Counted from the stretch's first letter, positions 34,684 to 44,791 are shown. The stretch is 64,000 nucleotides of DNA from Bifidobacterium sp. (GCF_022640935.1 NZ_JALCCV010000004.1:31211-95210); one strand, 5' to 3'. A program made the numbers and translations. Notes: a model not told the origin generated them from the letters alone.

Positions 34684-35753
34684 TTTCCTGGTTGTTGCCG
34701 GCTGCGCTCTTTATCGTCGCGGCGTGGTCGGCGCTGCGTTTCCTTCCGGCTGGCGCCGAGGCAAGCGGCGCGCTGCCTTATCTCATTGCGCTCGCGCCGC
34801 TGTTGTGGATTCCCGCCGGCGCAATTACCGTGTGGTCGCTGGCCGCGCAACAGTGGTGGATGGCATGCGTCAGCTCAGTGATCACCGCGTTGATAGCAGC
34901 CGTCGAATGGCGAGCGTATCGTCGCAACGCTGCCGCAGCCGGCAATGGTGCACGAAATGCAGCGGCACAACACACTGCTGCAATCGCACACGAGCGCGGT
35001 GACGTTATACAGGTGATGACATTGAATTGCCGTTATGGCAGGGCCGACCCCCAGGCGATCATGGACGCAGTGCGCAACGAACATATCCAGGTGCTGGCCT
35101 TGCAGGAGCTCACCGAGGATCTTGTCAGGCGGCTCGGCGGCATGGGGTTGAACAAGGCGCTTCCCTATCACAGCATCGGCGCTCCGGGAAGCGATGACAA
35201 CGGCGGTTTCAATGGCATCTGGTCGGCATTTGCGCCGCTGCGAACCGATGTCGCGGCCCTTTCGATTCCAGGCGCCGAAGTTCCCTGTCTGACCATCGCG
35301 GCGGATGCGGTGCACAACGCGGCGGCGCTCGGGAGGTCCGGCGACGATGACGATGCAGGTGTTGCGCCAGCGATCACCGAAGGCAGCGATACTATCCGCT
35401 TCTTCTCAGCGCACCCCAAATCGCCTATGCGCGGCACTAGGCAATGGTCGACTGGCGTTACCCGGCTTGCGCAACTGCGCTCCAGCTCGCCGCACGAGGC
35501 GAGCGTCATCATGGGCGATCTCAATTCGCACATCGATCATCCCAGCTTCCGCCATGTGCTGGCTGCTGGATTCCGAGACGCCAACAGGTGCGCTCGGAGC
35601 GGCCCTGTCGCTACATTCCCGAGATTACTGCCATGGCCGCGGATCGAACTCGATCATATCCTTGCCGATCACTCGGTCGCGATCAGCCATACGCGGACCC
35701 ATACGATTCCCGGCAGCGACCATCTGGCTCTTGCCGCAACGCTGCATGTATGA
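34680..35753 (+). CDS. Endonuclease/exonuclease/phosphatase family membrane protein
   Basis: 357 residues. Two to three N-terminal hydrophobic helices (ISWLLPAALFIVAAWSALRF, then IALAPLLWIPAGAITVWSLA) precede an EEP fold: VMTLNCRYGRAD, ALQELTED (catalytic Glu), IMGDLNSHIDH and the terminal GSDHLALAA with the catalytic His. Membrane-anchored EEP proteins of this form are common in Actinobacteria, and the substrate is usually unknown. The start overlaps the ffh stop by four nt, so it is coupled to ffh. A short Asp-rich insert (GDDDDAG) interrupts the domain. Confidence 0.85.
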   Translation: MISWLLPAALFIVAAWSALRFLPAGAEASGALPYLIALAPLLWIPAGAITVWSLAAQQWWMACVSSVITALIAAVEWRAYRRNAAAAGNGARNAAAQHTAAIAHERGDVIQVMTLNCRYGRADPQAIMDAVRNEHIQVLALQELTEDLVRRLGGMGLNKALPYHSIGAPGSDDNGGFNGIWSAFAPLRTDVAALSIPGAEVPCLTIAADAVHNAAALGRSGDDDDAGVAPAITEGSDTIRFFSAHPKSPMRGTRQWSTGVTRLAQLRSSSPHEASVIMGDLNSHIDHPSFRHVLAAGFRDANRCARSGPVATFPRLLPWPRIELDHILADHSVAISHTRTHTIPGSDHLALAATLHV

Positions 35754-35884
35754 CGCAGCTGTATAACGCACACTGCGCCGAATGCGGGCTGCCGCAGTCA
35801 ATGCCGGTCTGCAGGCACGGCTATGCAGCGCACCTAGCCGACTCTGGCCCCATGAAATTCCACATATGACGATTCCGCTGGAAA

Positions 35885-35913
35885 ATGGCTGGCAGCCATG
35901 AGCTGCCAGCCAT
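35885..35913 (-). terminator. Terminator of the GH65 fusion gene
   Basis: ATGGCTGGCAG and CTGCCAGCCAT form a perfect 11-bp stem with a 7-nt loop. On the minus strand it lies 29 nt after the stop and is followed by TTTTCC. It marks the 3' end of the carbohydrate island. Confidence 0.75.
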
Positions 35914-35941
35914 GCGTAACGATCACATCAGCCGACGACCA

Positions 35942-38900
35942 TCAGCTGACGGTCAGGAACGAGTCGTCGCCGCCGAGCGAATGCGCACGGACTCCCTGCG
36001 GGGTGACCGTGACGTCGATGGGCGTTCCGTGTGCCGAGATTCTGAACGACATCGACTTCCAGCCTTCGGGCAGCCTCGGCGAAAACGCGAGCCTGCCGCG
36101 CTGCTCGCGCAACCCGGCGAATCCTTCGATCAAAGCCAGCCAGATACCTCCTGCCGACGCCAGATGCACCCCGTCGGAAGTGTTGCGATGCAGGTTGGCC
36201 AAATCGGCGAACAACGCCTCTCTGAAGTACTCGTTCGCGAGCTTTCTTTGGCCTACTTCGCCGCCAATGATGCTCTGGATCGCCGCGGAGAGCGTGGAGT
36301 CGCCCGTGGTGATCCGATCGTAGTACTCGTAGTCCGCCGTCTTCTGCTGCAACGAGAACCGGTCGTCGAGCAGCAGCAACGCCATGACGACATCGGGCTG
36401 TTTGATGATCTGCTTGCGGTAGATCTCCAGCGAATGGTAATGCAGCAGCAACGGCCGAGCCTTGAGATGCCGCGAATCCCACTGCTCACGGTGAAGGAAG
36501 TCCACGTCCTGCGCGTGGATGCCCAGCTGCTCGTCGAAGGGGACAAACATCTGGTCGGCGCATTGCTTCCATACCTGCATCTCGTTCTCGCCCAGGTTCA
36601 GCCGGTCGGCCACCGCCTGGAAGACGTTCGGGTTGGATTCCTTGATGCGCTGCATCCGCGAGTAGGCTGCGGACAGATTGAAGCGCGCCATCATGTTCGT
36701 GTAGAAATTGTCGTCGACCAGCGCCGAATACTCGTCCGGGCCGGTCACCCGGTGAATATGGTACTTGTGGTCTTTGTCCACGAATCCGATGCTCGCCCAC
36801 ATGCGCGCGGTTTCGACGAGGATGTCGATGCCTTGCAGATACAGGAATTGCAGGTCGTCGCTCACCGACACATACTGCTCGACCGCATAGGCGATGTCGG
36901 CGTTGATGTGGTATTGCGCGGTTCCCGCCGGGAAATACGCCGAGGCCTCCTCGCCGTTGATGGTCCGCCACGGGAAGAGCGCGCCGTCGAGATTGAGCAC
37001 GGCCGCACGGCGTCTGGCCGCCGGCAGCATCCGATAGCGGTATTCCAGCACTTTTCTGGCCTTCGCCGGATCGGTGAAGACCAGGAAGGGCAGCACGTAG
37101 ATTTCCGTATCCCAGAAATAATGGCCGCCGTACCCAGTGCCGCTGAGCCCTTTGGCCGAGATGCCGTTGGGCACCGAGGCGCACGACTGGGCCAGTTCGA
37201 ACAGCTCCCAGTGCACGGCCTGTTGCACTCGCCCGCCGTCTGGCACGTCCACTTTGATTTCGGAGCGCCGCCAGAAGCGGGTCAGCCAAGCGTGCTGTTT
37301 GCGCAGCACCTTGCCGGCATCCGGCATGCCATAACGCCCCAGCGTCTTGCGGCACGCGACAACCAGTCTTTCGGCGTCCTGCGGCACGCGAGTCATCGCC
37401 ACAAGACCGCTGGAAACGCCCCGCGGCTCAAGCGCGAAGTTGTGGTATGCGGCGTAGCGCACGACCGAAACCTGCGTATCTTCGCCAAGGTAGAACCGCC
37501 ACCGGGTCGAATTCGTGCGCTGCCCGTTGACGTATTGCCGGAGCCCTACGGCCATCATGAGCCGTGAATTCTGGCAACGATACACATCGACGATATCGGA
37601 GCCTGCGAGTGTGGGCGGCTGCTGAATCGCGGTGCTGCGGGGCACCGAGTTCCCTGTCGCCGCACGCTGGGCCGCAGAACCTCGCCTCGGACGGGTCCCT
37701 GCTCCGCTGATATCGTGCAGGATGCGCTCAATGCCGCTGCGGGGCACCCGGCTTTTGCGCGGATCATCGAACGATACCTCGTCGCCCAGCAGGACATTCA
37801 AACGCCCTTCGATTTCCAGCGACGAGCCTGACAGCCCTTTCGTGTCGACATCAAGAGTGATCACCGCAAGATTCGGTTCGAACAGACATGCCATTCTGGA
37901 AATCTTCACCGTCAACGAACGCCCTGGTCCGACAACGTAATCCTCGCGGATCGTTGATATGCCGCTTCGCATGTCGATCTCCTGCGCAGTGGTCGACAGC
38001 TCGGCGTCGATGGGATAGCCATCGAGGAAGATATGGAAATCCGAAGCGTCCGGCACGCCTTGGATCTGCTGGTCGACCCGTGCCAGTCCGTAGGAGTTCT
38101 CCGGGTAGGTGATCCACGCGTTCTCATGGAAACCGCTGAGGAAGGTGCCATTGCCAAGCACGCGCTCGCTCGCCCCGGCGCCGCGCATCCCAATGGTCCC
38201 GTTCGACACGCTGAACAGCGTGCCGCTGTCGTCTCCGGGCCTTCTGCGTTCCACGAAACGCCACGGGTCGATAGGATAGGCGTCGGCACGCAGCGGGTCT
38301 TCGCCTGCTTTCGCCAGGCGCCGGGCCGGCGATGAGGCGTTGCTGTCGATGGCCTCGACAAGATCGCTGACAACGGTGTCGGCGCCGGCGGTGTACAGCG
38401 CCTTCTCGCCTACGCCGCGGTTCACCCCTACGACGAAACCGAAATTGCCCGCCCGCGCAGCCTTGATGCCTGAAATCGCGTCCTCGAAGACCGCAGTCTC
38501 ATCGACATCCGCATGCAGCAGCTGCGCTCCGTACAGGAAGGTATCGGGCGCAGGCTTGCCACGCAGACCATGGCGCGATCTGACTTCGCCGTCCACAACC
38601 TCGTCGAAGAACCGGATGATGCCGGCACGTCTGAGCACTTCACGGGCATTGTTGGAACTCGAGACGACGGCGAGCCGCTTCCCCGAGGCGGCGTAGTGCC
38701 GCAGCACGTCGACCGTGTCGTCATAAGGCTCTATGCCGTGCTCTTCGAGCAGCCGCTCGAAGATGTCGTTCTTGCGGTTGCCGAGGCCGCACACCGTTTC
38801 GGCGCCCGGATCATCCTGCGGATCGCCTTGGGGCAGCGTTATGCCGCGGCTTTCGAGCACCGAGGCGACGCCCTCGTAGCGCGGCTTGCCGTCGACGTAC

Positions 38901-39043
38901 TGGAAATAGTCTTTGTCGGTGTAGGCTGCAACGCCTTCGGGCAAGGCGGCGTCGAACAGGTCCTGCCACGCCTGCATGTGCAGCACCGTCGTCGGTACCA
39001 GCACGCCATCGAGATCGAATAGGACGGCTTGAATGTTTCGCAT
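35942..39043 (-). CDS. Fusion of HAD beta-phosphoglucomutase and GH65 glycoside phosphorylase
   Basis: A 1033-residue two-enzyme protein. Residues 1-240 are a HAD domain: AVLFDLDGVLVPTTVLH with both Asp, VVSSSNNAREVL, RGKPAPDTFL and FEDAISGIKAA. From about 285 (PWRFVERR) to the end is a GH65 protein: an N-terminal beta-sandwich, GYGGHYFWDTEIYVLPFL, and the general-acid Glu in VTGPDEYSALVDDNFYTN. GH65 phosphorylases cleave trehalose, kojibiose, maltose or nigerose with phosphate to give beta-glucose-1-phosphate, which the HAD part would convert to glucose-6-phosphate. The disaccharide is not assignable by eye. ATG 39043 is preceded by AAAGGAAAG; ATG 39076 is possible. It is the last gene of the island. 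Confidence 0.88.
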   Translation of the reverse strand: MRNIQAVLFDLDGVLVPTTVLHMQAWQDLFDAALPEGVAAYTDKDYFQYVDGKPRYEGVASVLESRGITLPQGDPQDDPGAETVCGLGNRKNDIFERLLEEHGIEPYDDTVDVLRHYAASGKRLAVVSSSNNAREVLRRAGIIRFFDEVVDGEVRSRHGLRGKPAPDTFLYGAQLLHADVDETAVFEDAISGIKAARAGNFGFVVGVNRGVGEKALYTAGADTVVSDLVEAIDSNASSPARRLAKAGEDPLRADAYPIDPWRFVERRRPGDDSGTLFSVSNGTIGMRGAGASERVLGNGTFLSGFHENAWITYPENSYGLARVDQQIQGVPDASDFHIFLDGYPIDAELSTTAQEIDMRSGISTIREDYVVGPGRSLTVKISRMACLFEPNLAVITLDVDTKGLSGSSLEIEGRLNVLLGDEVSFDDPRKSRVPRSGIERILHDISGAGTRPRRGSAAQRAATGNSVPRSTAIQQPPTLAGSDIVDVYRCQNSRLMMAVGLRQYVNGQRTNSTRWRFYLGEDTQVSVVRYAAYHNFALEPRGVSSGLVAMTRVPQDAERLVVACRKTLGRYGMPDAGKVLRKQHAWLTRFWRRSEIKVDVPDGGRVQQAVHWELFELAQSCASVPNGISAKGLSGTGYGGHYFWDTEIYVLPFLVFTDPAKARKVLEYRYRMLPAARRRAAVLNLDGALFPWRTINGEEASAYFPAGTAQYHINADIAYAVEQYVSVSDDLQFLYLQGIDILVETARMWASIGFVDKDHKYHIHRVTGPDEYSALVDDNFYTNMMARFNLSAAYSRMQRIKESNPNVFQAVADRLNLGENEMQVWKQCADQMFVPFDEQLGIHAQDVDFLHREQWDSRHLKARPLLLHYHSLEIYRKQIIKQPDVVMALLLLDDRFSLQQKTADYEYYDRITTGDSTLSAAIQSIIGGEVGQRKLANEYFREALFADLANLHRNTSDGVHLASAGGIWLALIEGFAGLREQRGRLAFSPRLPEGWKSMSFRISAHGTPIDVTVTPQGVRAHSLGGDDSFLTVS

Positions 39044-39213
39044 GCTCGTGTAGCTTTCCTTTCCCTTCGCGTTCATAACGACTGTACTCAGTTTATATTG
39101 CCTTCCACCCTGGGATGAAGCTTGGCAAGCCGCCGGGCGTGCCGACAAACGCATCGGACGCCTCATCGGAGGCCGGAAGGAACACAGCCGATGCCGCAAT
39201 ATGATGAAAACGG

Positions 39214-41289
39214 CTATTTTCTATACTCAATATGTCTTCCTGCGATCTCAATATATCCGTTACTCGGATTCGATATGGGATCAGCTCTGATGAGCATCTC
39301 GTCATTATTCCCGGTCGTTGGCCGCATATCTAGCATTGTTTCAAGCACTGCGATGGAAGACGCAGCCGACCATGACTGGGGGTGGCATGCGGCAGGATAC
39401 GGCATCACGCCGGATTCAGGGCTGTCCCCGGAATACAGTTCCGGGGTCTGATAGTCGAAATGCTCTGCCGCACGCAACAGCTGACGCGCCACAATAAGCG
39501 CCTCGGCACGATATCCTTCAGCGGCCAGACCAAGCATTGCAATAGCGCTGTCGTGCGTCCATACAGTTCCGCAATGATAACTCAATGGCGAATAGCCTGA
39601 ATTGCGACGGCTCATAGTCCGGATACCATAGCCGCTCAACAGGTCAGGACTCATCAGACGAGCGACAACATCGGCCACGCCACGGCGATCGAGTATCCCA
39701 GTGCCCAGCAAGTGGCCGATATTGCTTGTCAAGGAATCAACGGGGCGTTTCTCATTGTCTAATGCTATGGCCGGATAACGCCCTTCGGCATCGTCGACCC
39801 AGAAGCATTCGTTGAAACGGGCTTTCAGCCTCGAGGCCCACTCACGAGCCTCGTCGAAGCCCGGCCTGTTAAAGCGTTCGAGAATATCAGCTCCGAGCAT
39901 GGCAGCCTGATAGGCATAACCCTGCACTTCGCATAGGGCTATAGGTCCTTGCGCAAGCCTTCCATCTCGCCAGCGAATAGAATCCCCCGAATCCTTCCAT
40001 CCTTGGTTGCTCAGACCGTGGCCTGCGCGATCAATATACTCAAGAAAACCGTCGCCATCGGCATCCCCGTAGTCCATCATCCAAGTCATCGCAGCCTGAA
40101 GATTGCCAAGCAACGGCCTGACGCGCGAGTCCGGCATACCCCAAGCACGCGCCTCGCCCAACAGAATGATCCACAGCTCAGTAGCATCCAACGTGCCATA
40201 ATACAACGGCGGCAAACGCATGGCATCCGCGCCAAAAACCCCTTGTGACTCCAAGGATTCCGCGCGCAGCTCATGCATGATCTTACCGGGGTCTGCATCA
40301 ATTTCGATATTTGTGGCGTTCGCTTGGAAATGTGCGAGCGTCTTCAGTGTGCCTTCGGCGAGCTCGGTGCCCAAGGGAAGCATGAACCTTGCCGCCCATA
40401 ACGAGTCCCGTCCAAAAAGCGTAAAGAACCAGGGTGCCCCAGCTGCCAGGAACTGATCGTCCGGCAGCGCAGGAATCGCCATACGCAGACCGTCAAGGTC
40501 GTCCAGAGAGCGCTTTACCCAGCGAGCGAGTCTGGCGTCTCCTCCGTCAAGGCGCATATCTCCCCATGGCCGCTGCTCGGGGGCTGCAATGACGGCATCG
40601 AAGTTTGAGACAACGCGGGCCTCCCATCGCGCTGAAGCCCACCCTTGCGCAGGAATATGGAGTTTCCACGCCAATGACACAATATTGTCCGCGACGGCAA
40701 CACGACCCCCGTGAGCAGCGAGCTGGACGTTCATGCCCCGGCACGCGATCCCAACTCCGCCAACAGCGGGGCGAATGGTAACCAGTCCTTGTTGCAAAGC
40801 CTGCGACGGCGCACCGCCTTTGACCTCCTGCATTGAAGACATGTCAACGGTGATGTCGAGTCGGACCGGCAGATCAAGCGTATGGTCAAGATCGTTCTCG
40901 ATGACGAGCTCCTCCTGCATGCCGTTGTGGCCGATGTTGCGTTCAATGCGCATGCGCACACGCGGATCCACGCTTCCCGGGTCAAGATCCCGCATTAACA
41001 GAACCGTTGAACTATGTCGCGAGTCCGAAGCTGACCATGCGACCGGAGCAGGCTCTTCCCCCGCCACTGTGGGAGCGATGGATGAAATGAGCCGCACATC
41101 AGCTACATAGAATCCGCACAGCGATCTGCCATCGACCGAACCATCCGCATTAGACCAGAACTGCGCTGGGGCGCACACCAATGGTTTCATATCATGCATC
41201 CATGGCTGGTGCGGCGGCTCAACTGTCACTCGCGGCTCTCCGCCTCCGGGTTGCTCTGTCATCGCTGGTTCTGTTGGCGCTAAGTTCAT
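39214..41289 (-). CDS. Glycogen-debranching-type glycoside hydrolase-like protein
   Basis: 691 residues. The N-terminal half resembles the glycogen debranching N-terminal domain (LCGFYVADVRLISSIAPTVA, then RIERNIGHNGMQEELVI). The C-terminal half is an (alpha/alpha)6 barrel of the amylo-alpha-1,6-glucosidase clan (APWFFTLFGRDSLWAARFML; VWTHDSAIAMLGLAAEGYRA). There is no signal peptide, so it is cytosolic and would act on an imported glucoside or oligosaccharide before or beside the GH65 phosphorylase. The exact bond is unknown. ATG 41289 has GGAGTG upstream. It lies 47 nt from the permease gene, in one transcription unit. Confidence 0.82.
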   Translation of the reverse strand: MNLAPTEPAMTEQPGGGEPRVTVEPPHQPWMHDMKPLVCAPAQFWSNADGSVDGRSLCGFYVADVRLISSIAPTVAGEEPAPVAWSASDSRHSSTVLLMRDLDPGSVDPRVRMRIERNIGHNGMQEELVIENDLDHTLDLPVRLDITVDMSSMQEVKGGAPSQALQQGLVTIRPAVGGVGIACRGMNVQLAAHGGRVAVADNIVSLAWKLHIPAQGWASARWEARVVSNFDAVIAAPEQRPWGDMRLDGGDARLARWVKRSLDDLDGLRMAIPALPDDQFLAAGAPWFFTLFGRDSLWAARFMLPLGTELAEGTLKTLAHFQANATNIEIDADPGKIMHELRAESLESQGVFGADAMRLPPLYYGTLDATELWIILLGEARAWGMPDSRVRPLLGNLQAAMTWMMDYGDADGDGFLEYIDRAGHGLSNQGWKDSGDSIRWRDGRLAQGPIALCEVQGYAYQAAMLGADILERFNRPGFDEAREWASRLKARFNECFWVDDAEGRYPAIALDNEKRPVDSLTSNIGHLLGTGILDRRGVADVVARLMSPDLLSGYGIRTMSRRNSGYSPLSYHCGTVWTHDSAIAMLGLAAEGYRAEALIVARQLLRAAEHFDYQTPELYSGDSPESGVMPYPAACHPQSWSAASSIAVLETMLDMRPTTGNNDEMLIRADPISNPSNGYIEIAGRHIEYRK

Positions 41290-41336
41290 GCCACACTCCA
41301 TTCAATAGTCGTTTGCTCGTATACGCCTGCATCGGG

Positions 41337-42248
41337 CTATTCTTTAGTGGCGCCTTCGGATGCGTTCATGATCCTTTTCTGGAAAATGAAGAACATGATG
41401 GCGACAGGCAGCGTCATGATGACCGCCGAGGCAAGTTTGAGCGGGTACTGATTGCCCTGGCTCAGCTGTCCGCTGGCCAGCGAGGCGACGCCTTTGGTGA
41501 GCGTGGTCAGCGCCGGTGACTGCGTCGCGATGATGAAATGCGAGAGCTCATTCCACGACCCCTGGAACGACAGAATCACGATAGTGACCAATGCGGGTCT
41601 CGCCATCGGCAGCACGATCGACCAGAAAATGCGGAAAGGACCTGCCATATCGATCATTGCCTGTTCCTCGACGCTGCGCGGAATCGACTCGAAGAAGTTT
41701 TTCATGATGAATACGCCAGTGGCATCGACCAGCAGCGGCAGCACCATGGCGGCATAGGTGTCATAGATGCCCAGATATTTGATGATGAGGAACTTCGGGA
41801 TCATGAGCACCACCGATGGAACGCTCATCACGGCGATCAACATGCCAAACACGAAGCCGCGTCCGGCGAATCGCAACCTGGAGAGCGCATATCCGGCGAG
41901 GGAATCGAAAAAAGCCCTGCCCAGAGTCACGAATACCGTGACAATGACGGAATTCCTAAACCACACCGGAAAGTCCGAATGCAGGAACAGTCGTTGGTAA
42001 GCGGCCGTCGTCCATGTCGCCGGGATGAGAGAAACCGGGTTATTGGATGCGTCCGCCTCGGTTTTGAACGAGGTGGATATCTGAATGAGGAACGGCATGA
42101 TGTAAATGACCGCCATTGCCACCAGTAACAGATATACCAGCCATCCGCTTCTGGCTGGCGTCGACGTACGAATCCGCCTGACGATCCTCGTGACGTACGA
42201 ATCCGGCTGCGTACTGACGCTGGCCTGATGCTCCGTTTGCTGCATCAT
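41337..42248 (-). CDS. Carbohydrate ABC transporter permease (MalG type)
   Basis: 303 residues with six hydrophobic helices, the first at WLVYLLLVAMAVIYIMPFLI. The permease EAA motif is EEQAMIDMAGPFRIFWSIVL. It pairs with the MalF-type permease next to it, whose stop overlaps this start (ATGA). AAGGGAAG precedes ATG 42248. No ATPase gene is in the island, so a shared MsiK-type ATPase encoded elsewhere is probably used, as in many Actinobacteria. Confidence 0.93.
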   Translation of the reverse strand: MMQQTEHQASVSTQPDSYVTRIVRRIRTSTPARSGWLVYLLLVAMAVIYIMPFLIQISTSFKTEADASNNPVSLIPATWTTAAYQRLFLHSDFPVWFRNSVIVTVFVTLGRAFFDSLAGYALSRLRFAGRGFVFGMLIAVMSVPSVVLMIPKFLIIKYLGIYDTYAAMVLPLLVDATGVFIMKNFFESIPRSVEEQAMIDMAGPFRIFWSIVLPMARPALVTIVILSFQGSWNELSHFIIATQSPALTTLTKGVASLASGQLSQGNQYPLKLASAVIMTLPVAIMFFIFQKRIMNASEGATKE

Positions 42249-43438
42249 ACACTTCCCTTGCTGGCAACTTGTCCGACGGTCACAGCCGGATCGGCCTGGG
42301 CCATGGCTTTTGAGTCGTCTGCCATGGCAACGCCCATGGCGCGTGCCTCACGTTTCATTTGCTCGTACCGGGCTCTCTTGCGCCGAGAAAGCCTGCGCTC
42401 TCTCATGAGGCGACGCTGAACAGCGGTCATGACCACAATGATGATGAACAGGATGAAGGAGATCGCCGCACCCTGCCCCCATTCCTGATTATCGAACGCC
42501 GCACTGTACGAGAGATAGGCGGGAGTAAGCGTGGTCTTGGCCGGGCCGCCTTTCGTCCCCGTGTAGATCTGGTCGAAGACCTGCCATGTTCCGATGATCC
42601 CCAGTGTGATCACCGTGAAGATGGTCGGCTTGAGCTGTGGGACCGTGACCTTCCACAGCCGTTGCCACGACGAGGCGCCGTCCATGATGGCAGCCTCTTC
42701 AGTCGACTCCCCGATGCTCTGCAACGCGGCGACGAACATGAGCATGAAGGTGCCCGACGTGGTGAAGATCACCATGAGGATGATTGCGAACATCGCTACC
42801 GACGGCCCGCCCAGCCAATCCCACCAAGAGACCCCGAGGAGCCCATGATCCGCCAGTGGCTGCGGCCCCTGCGCCACGCCGAGTTTGGCGAGCAGCAGGT
42901 GCACGATCCCATCGGGGTCATTGAACCAGTTGGGGCCGTGCACGCCGAACCACGACAGTACGGCGTTCACCGACCCGGAGGTGTTGAACAGGAACATCCA
43001 CAGCACGGTGATGGCCACCGAGCTAGTCACCGACGGGAAGTAAAAGGCGGTGCGGAAGAACCCGCGGGCCTTGAGCACCTTGCGGTTGACCAGCACAGCC
43101 AACAAGAGGCTGAGCAGCGTCTGCAGCGGAATGACCAGCAGCGTGTACCAGGCATTGTTCTTGATAGCCATGCCGAAATCCGACTGTGCAAGACCCGGCT
43201 TGGCGAGCACTGTCTCGTAATTCGTCAATCCCACAAAGCCGACTCCGGCCGAGAACGGATCGCCACGGCCTGACCAGTTCGAGAAACTCACCCACAGCGC
43301 CATCACGATCGGTATGAACAGGAACACCCCGAGGATGATGATGACGGGCAGGCAGAACAGCCAGCCGGAAATGGATTCCCCGCGTCTGCTGATGCGGCCG
43401 TTCGTCTGCACTGGCGATAGTCGCCGTTTCGCTGTCAT
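42245..43438 (-). CDS. Carbohydrate ABC transporter permease (MalF type)
   Basis: 397 residues. The first helix is GWLFCLPVIIILGVFLFIPI. The cytoplasmic EAA loop is STEEAAIMDGASSWQRLWKV. A periplasmic insert between helices 3 and 4 (NWFNDPDGIVHLLLAKLG onward) is longer than usual. The C-terminus carries about 45 hydrophilic residues rich in Arg/Lys, then Ala/Asp. It lies 31 nt downstream of the binding-protein gene. Confidence 0.93.
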   Translation of the reverse strand: MTAKRRLSPVQTNGRISRRGESISGWLFCLPVIIILGVFLFIPIVMALWVSFSNWSGRGDPFSAGVGFVGLTNYETVLAKPGLAQSDFGMAIKNNAWYTLLVIPLQTLLSLLLAVLVNRKVLKARGFFRTAFYFPSVTSSVAITVLWMFLFNTSGSVNAVLSWFGVHGPNWFNDPDGIVHLLLAKLGVAQGPQPLADHGLLGVSWWDWLGGPSVAMFAIILMVIFTTSGTFMLMFVAALQSIGESTEEAAIMDGASSWQRLWKVTVPQLKPTIFTVITLGIIGTWQVFDQIYTGTKGGPAKTTLTPAYLSYSAAFDNQEWGQGAAISFILFIIIVVMTAVQRRLMRERRLSRRKRARYEQMKREARAMGVAMADDSKAMAQADPAVTVGQVASKGSV

Positions 43439-43469
43439 GATGAGACCTCCCTCGACTTGGCACGATCAA

Positions 43470-44720
43470 TCAGAGAATGGCTTCGTAGTTCGTCTGGGCC
43501 TTGTCCAAAATGGTCTTCGGATTGGATTTCTTGAGCGTCTCCAGCGAAGAGTTCAGGTCGCCGAGCACGGTGGCCGCGCCCTTCTGATTGGGCAGGCCGG
43601 TCGCATACGCCAAACCGTCGGCGAACGCGCTCATATCGGGATACTGCTTTTTGTACTCGGCACCGAGCTTTTTGGAAGCGGGCATGACGCCGAATGCCTT
43701 GGAGAAGCTCATGACCACGTCGTCGCCTGTCAGGTATTTGACCAAGTCGAGCGCGCCCTTTTGATCCTTGCTGTCAGCCGCGATGCCCCAGCCATTGGTG
43801 AACTGCAGCGTTCCCTTGCCCGCAGGCCCCGCAGGCAATTCGATGGCCTTGTACTTGACATCCGGATAGTCGGATTGCATGGTTCCGCTCAGCCAGTTGC
43901 CTTCGATCGTCATCGCCGCCTTCTTGGTGCCAAAGGCCTCGCCGCCCCAGCCTGCTCCCAGATCGGAAGCGTAGGCGGCCACACCTGAGGTGAGCAGGCT
44001 TTTGACCTCGGTCAGCGCCTTGACGCTGGCTGCGGAATCGGCTACCGCCTTACCGTCTTTGACCAGCCCGCCGCCCGCCTGAGCGAAGAACACGCCGATG
44101 CGTGCGTATTCGCCGCCGAACGACAGCCCGATCTGCCCCGGCTTGGTCAGCTTCTTCGCCACAGCGGCAAGATCGGCCCAGTTCTTCGGGTAATCCGCTT
44201 CAGTGAACCCTGCCGCAGACCACATATCGGTGTTGATGACGAGCTGAAGCGTGGAAACGTCCTTGGGAACGGCATAGAGTTTGCCGTCGTAGGAAAGCGA
44301 TTTCAAAACCGAAGGATAGTAGTCAGAAGTGTCCATCATGTCGCCGTACGCCAGCAGCGAGCCGTTTGCGGCGTAGCCTGCCAGGTAATCGGGACTGAGA
44401 TAGAAGACGTCCGCGGGATCGCCCGAGGCAAAGCCTTGGCTCAGCTGCTGCTGGCCGTCAGACGCCGCGATGACCTTCGCCTTGCGACCGGATTGCTTCG
44501 ACCAGTCGGCGACGGCTTTCGTCACGGCTTGGGTTTCGGCGTCCCCCGACGAGCCGATAAGCACCTGCAGCGTGCGCGAGGTGTCCGACGTGAGTTTTCC
44601 GGCGGAATCCTTGCCGGACGCGGCCCCGGACCCGCTGCTGAAGCCGCTGCCGCATCCAGACAGCAAGAGCACAGCAGCGAGCGACAGCGCCACCGTACCC
44701 TTTGTTTTGTTGTTGCTCAT
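43470..44720 (-). CDS. Sugar ABC transporter substrate-binding lipoprotein
   Basis: 416 residues. A lipoprotein signal peptide (TVALSLAAVLLLSGC, lipobox LLSGC with Cys about residue 23) is followed by a Ser/Gly linker and a family-1 extracellular solute-binding fold (DPADVFYLSPDYLAGYAANG; MTIEGNWLSGTMQSDYPDV). It captures a sugar at the cell surface for the two permeases downstream. AAAGGAGC precedes ATG 44720. It is the first gene of the minus-strand operon and is divergent from the LacI regulator. Ligand unknown; an alpha-glucoside is inferred from the enzymes in the operon. Confidence 0.93.
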   Translation of the reverse strand: MSNNKTKGTVALSLAAVLLLSGCGSGFSSGSGAASGKDSAGKLTSDTSRTLQVLIGSSGDAETQAVTKAVADWSKQSGRKAKVIAASDGQQQLSQGFASGDPADVFYLSPDYLAGYAANGSLLAYGDMMDTSDYYPSVLKSLSYDGKLYAVPKDVSTLQLVINTDMWSAAGFTEADYPKNWADLAAVAKKLTKPGQIGLSFGGEYARIGVFFAQAGGGLVKDGKAVADSAASVKALTEVKSLLTSGVAAYASDLGAGWGGEAFGTKKAAMTIEGNWLSGTMQSDYPDVKYKAIELPAGPAGKGTLQFTNGWGIAADSKDQKGALDLVKYLTGDDVVMSFSKAFGVMPASKKLGAEYKKQYPDMSAFADGLAYATGLPNQKGAATVLGDLNSSLETLKKSNPKTILDKAQTNYEAIL

Positions 44721-44740
44721 AAGAAGCTCCTTTGCTTATG

Positions 44741-44791
44741 CGTTCTTTTTTGGAACGTTCGAATTATTACTCTTTTCTTATGTCTTGTCAA
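44741..44791 (-). promoter_or_regulatory. Promoter and candidate LacI operator of the sugar operon
   Basis: On the minus strand a perfect -35 TTGACA (44786-44791) and -10 AATAAT (44763-44768) are separated by 17 bp. Directly downstream is the palindrome GAACGTTC (44753-44760) with a central CG, as in LacI-family operators, and a further GTTC/GAAC half site at 44741-44745. A repressor bound here would overlap the start region. The promoter is read directly; the operator role is inferred. Confidence 0.7.

Noticed and set aside
35885..37567. 560-codon open frame antisense to the GH65 fusion
   Set aside because: Shadow of the GH65 domain; begins within the terminator hairpin.
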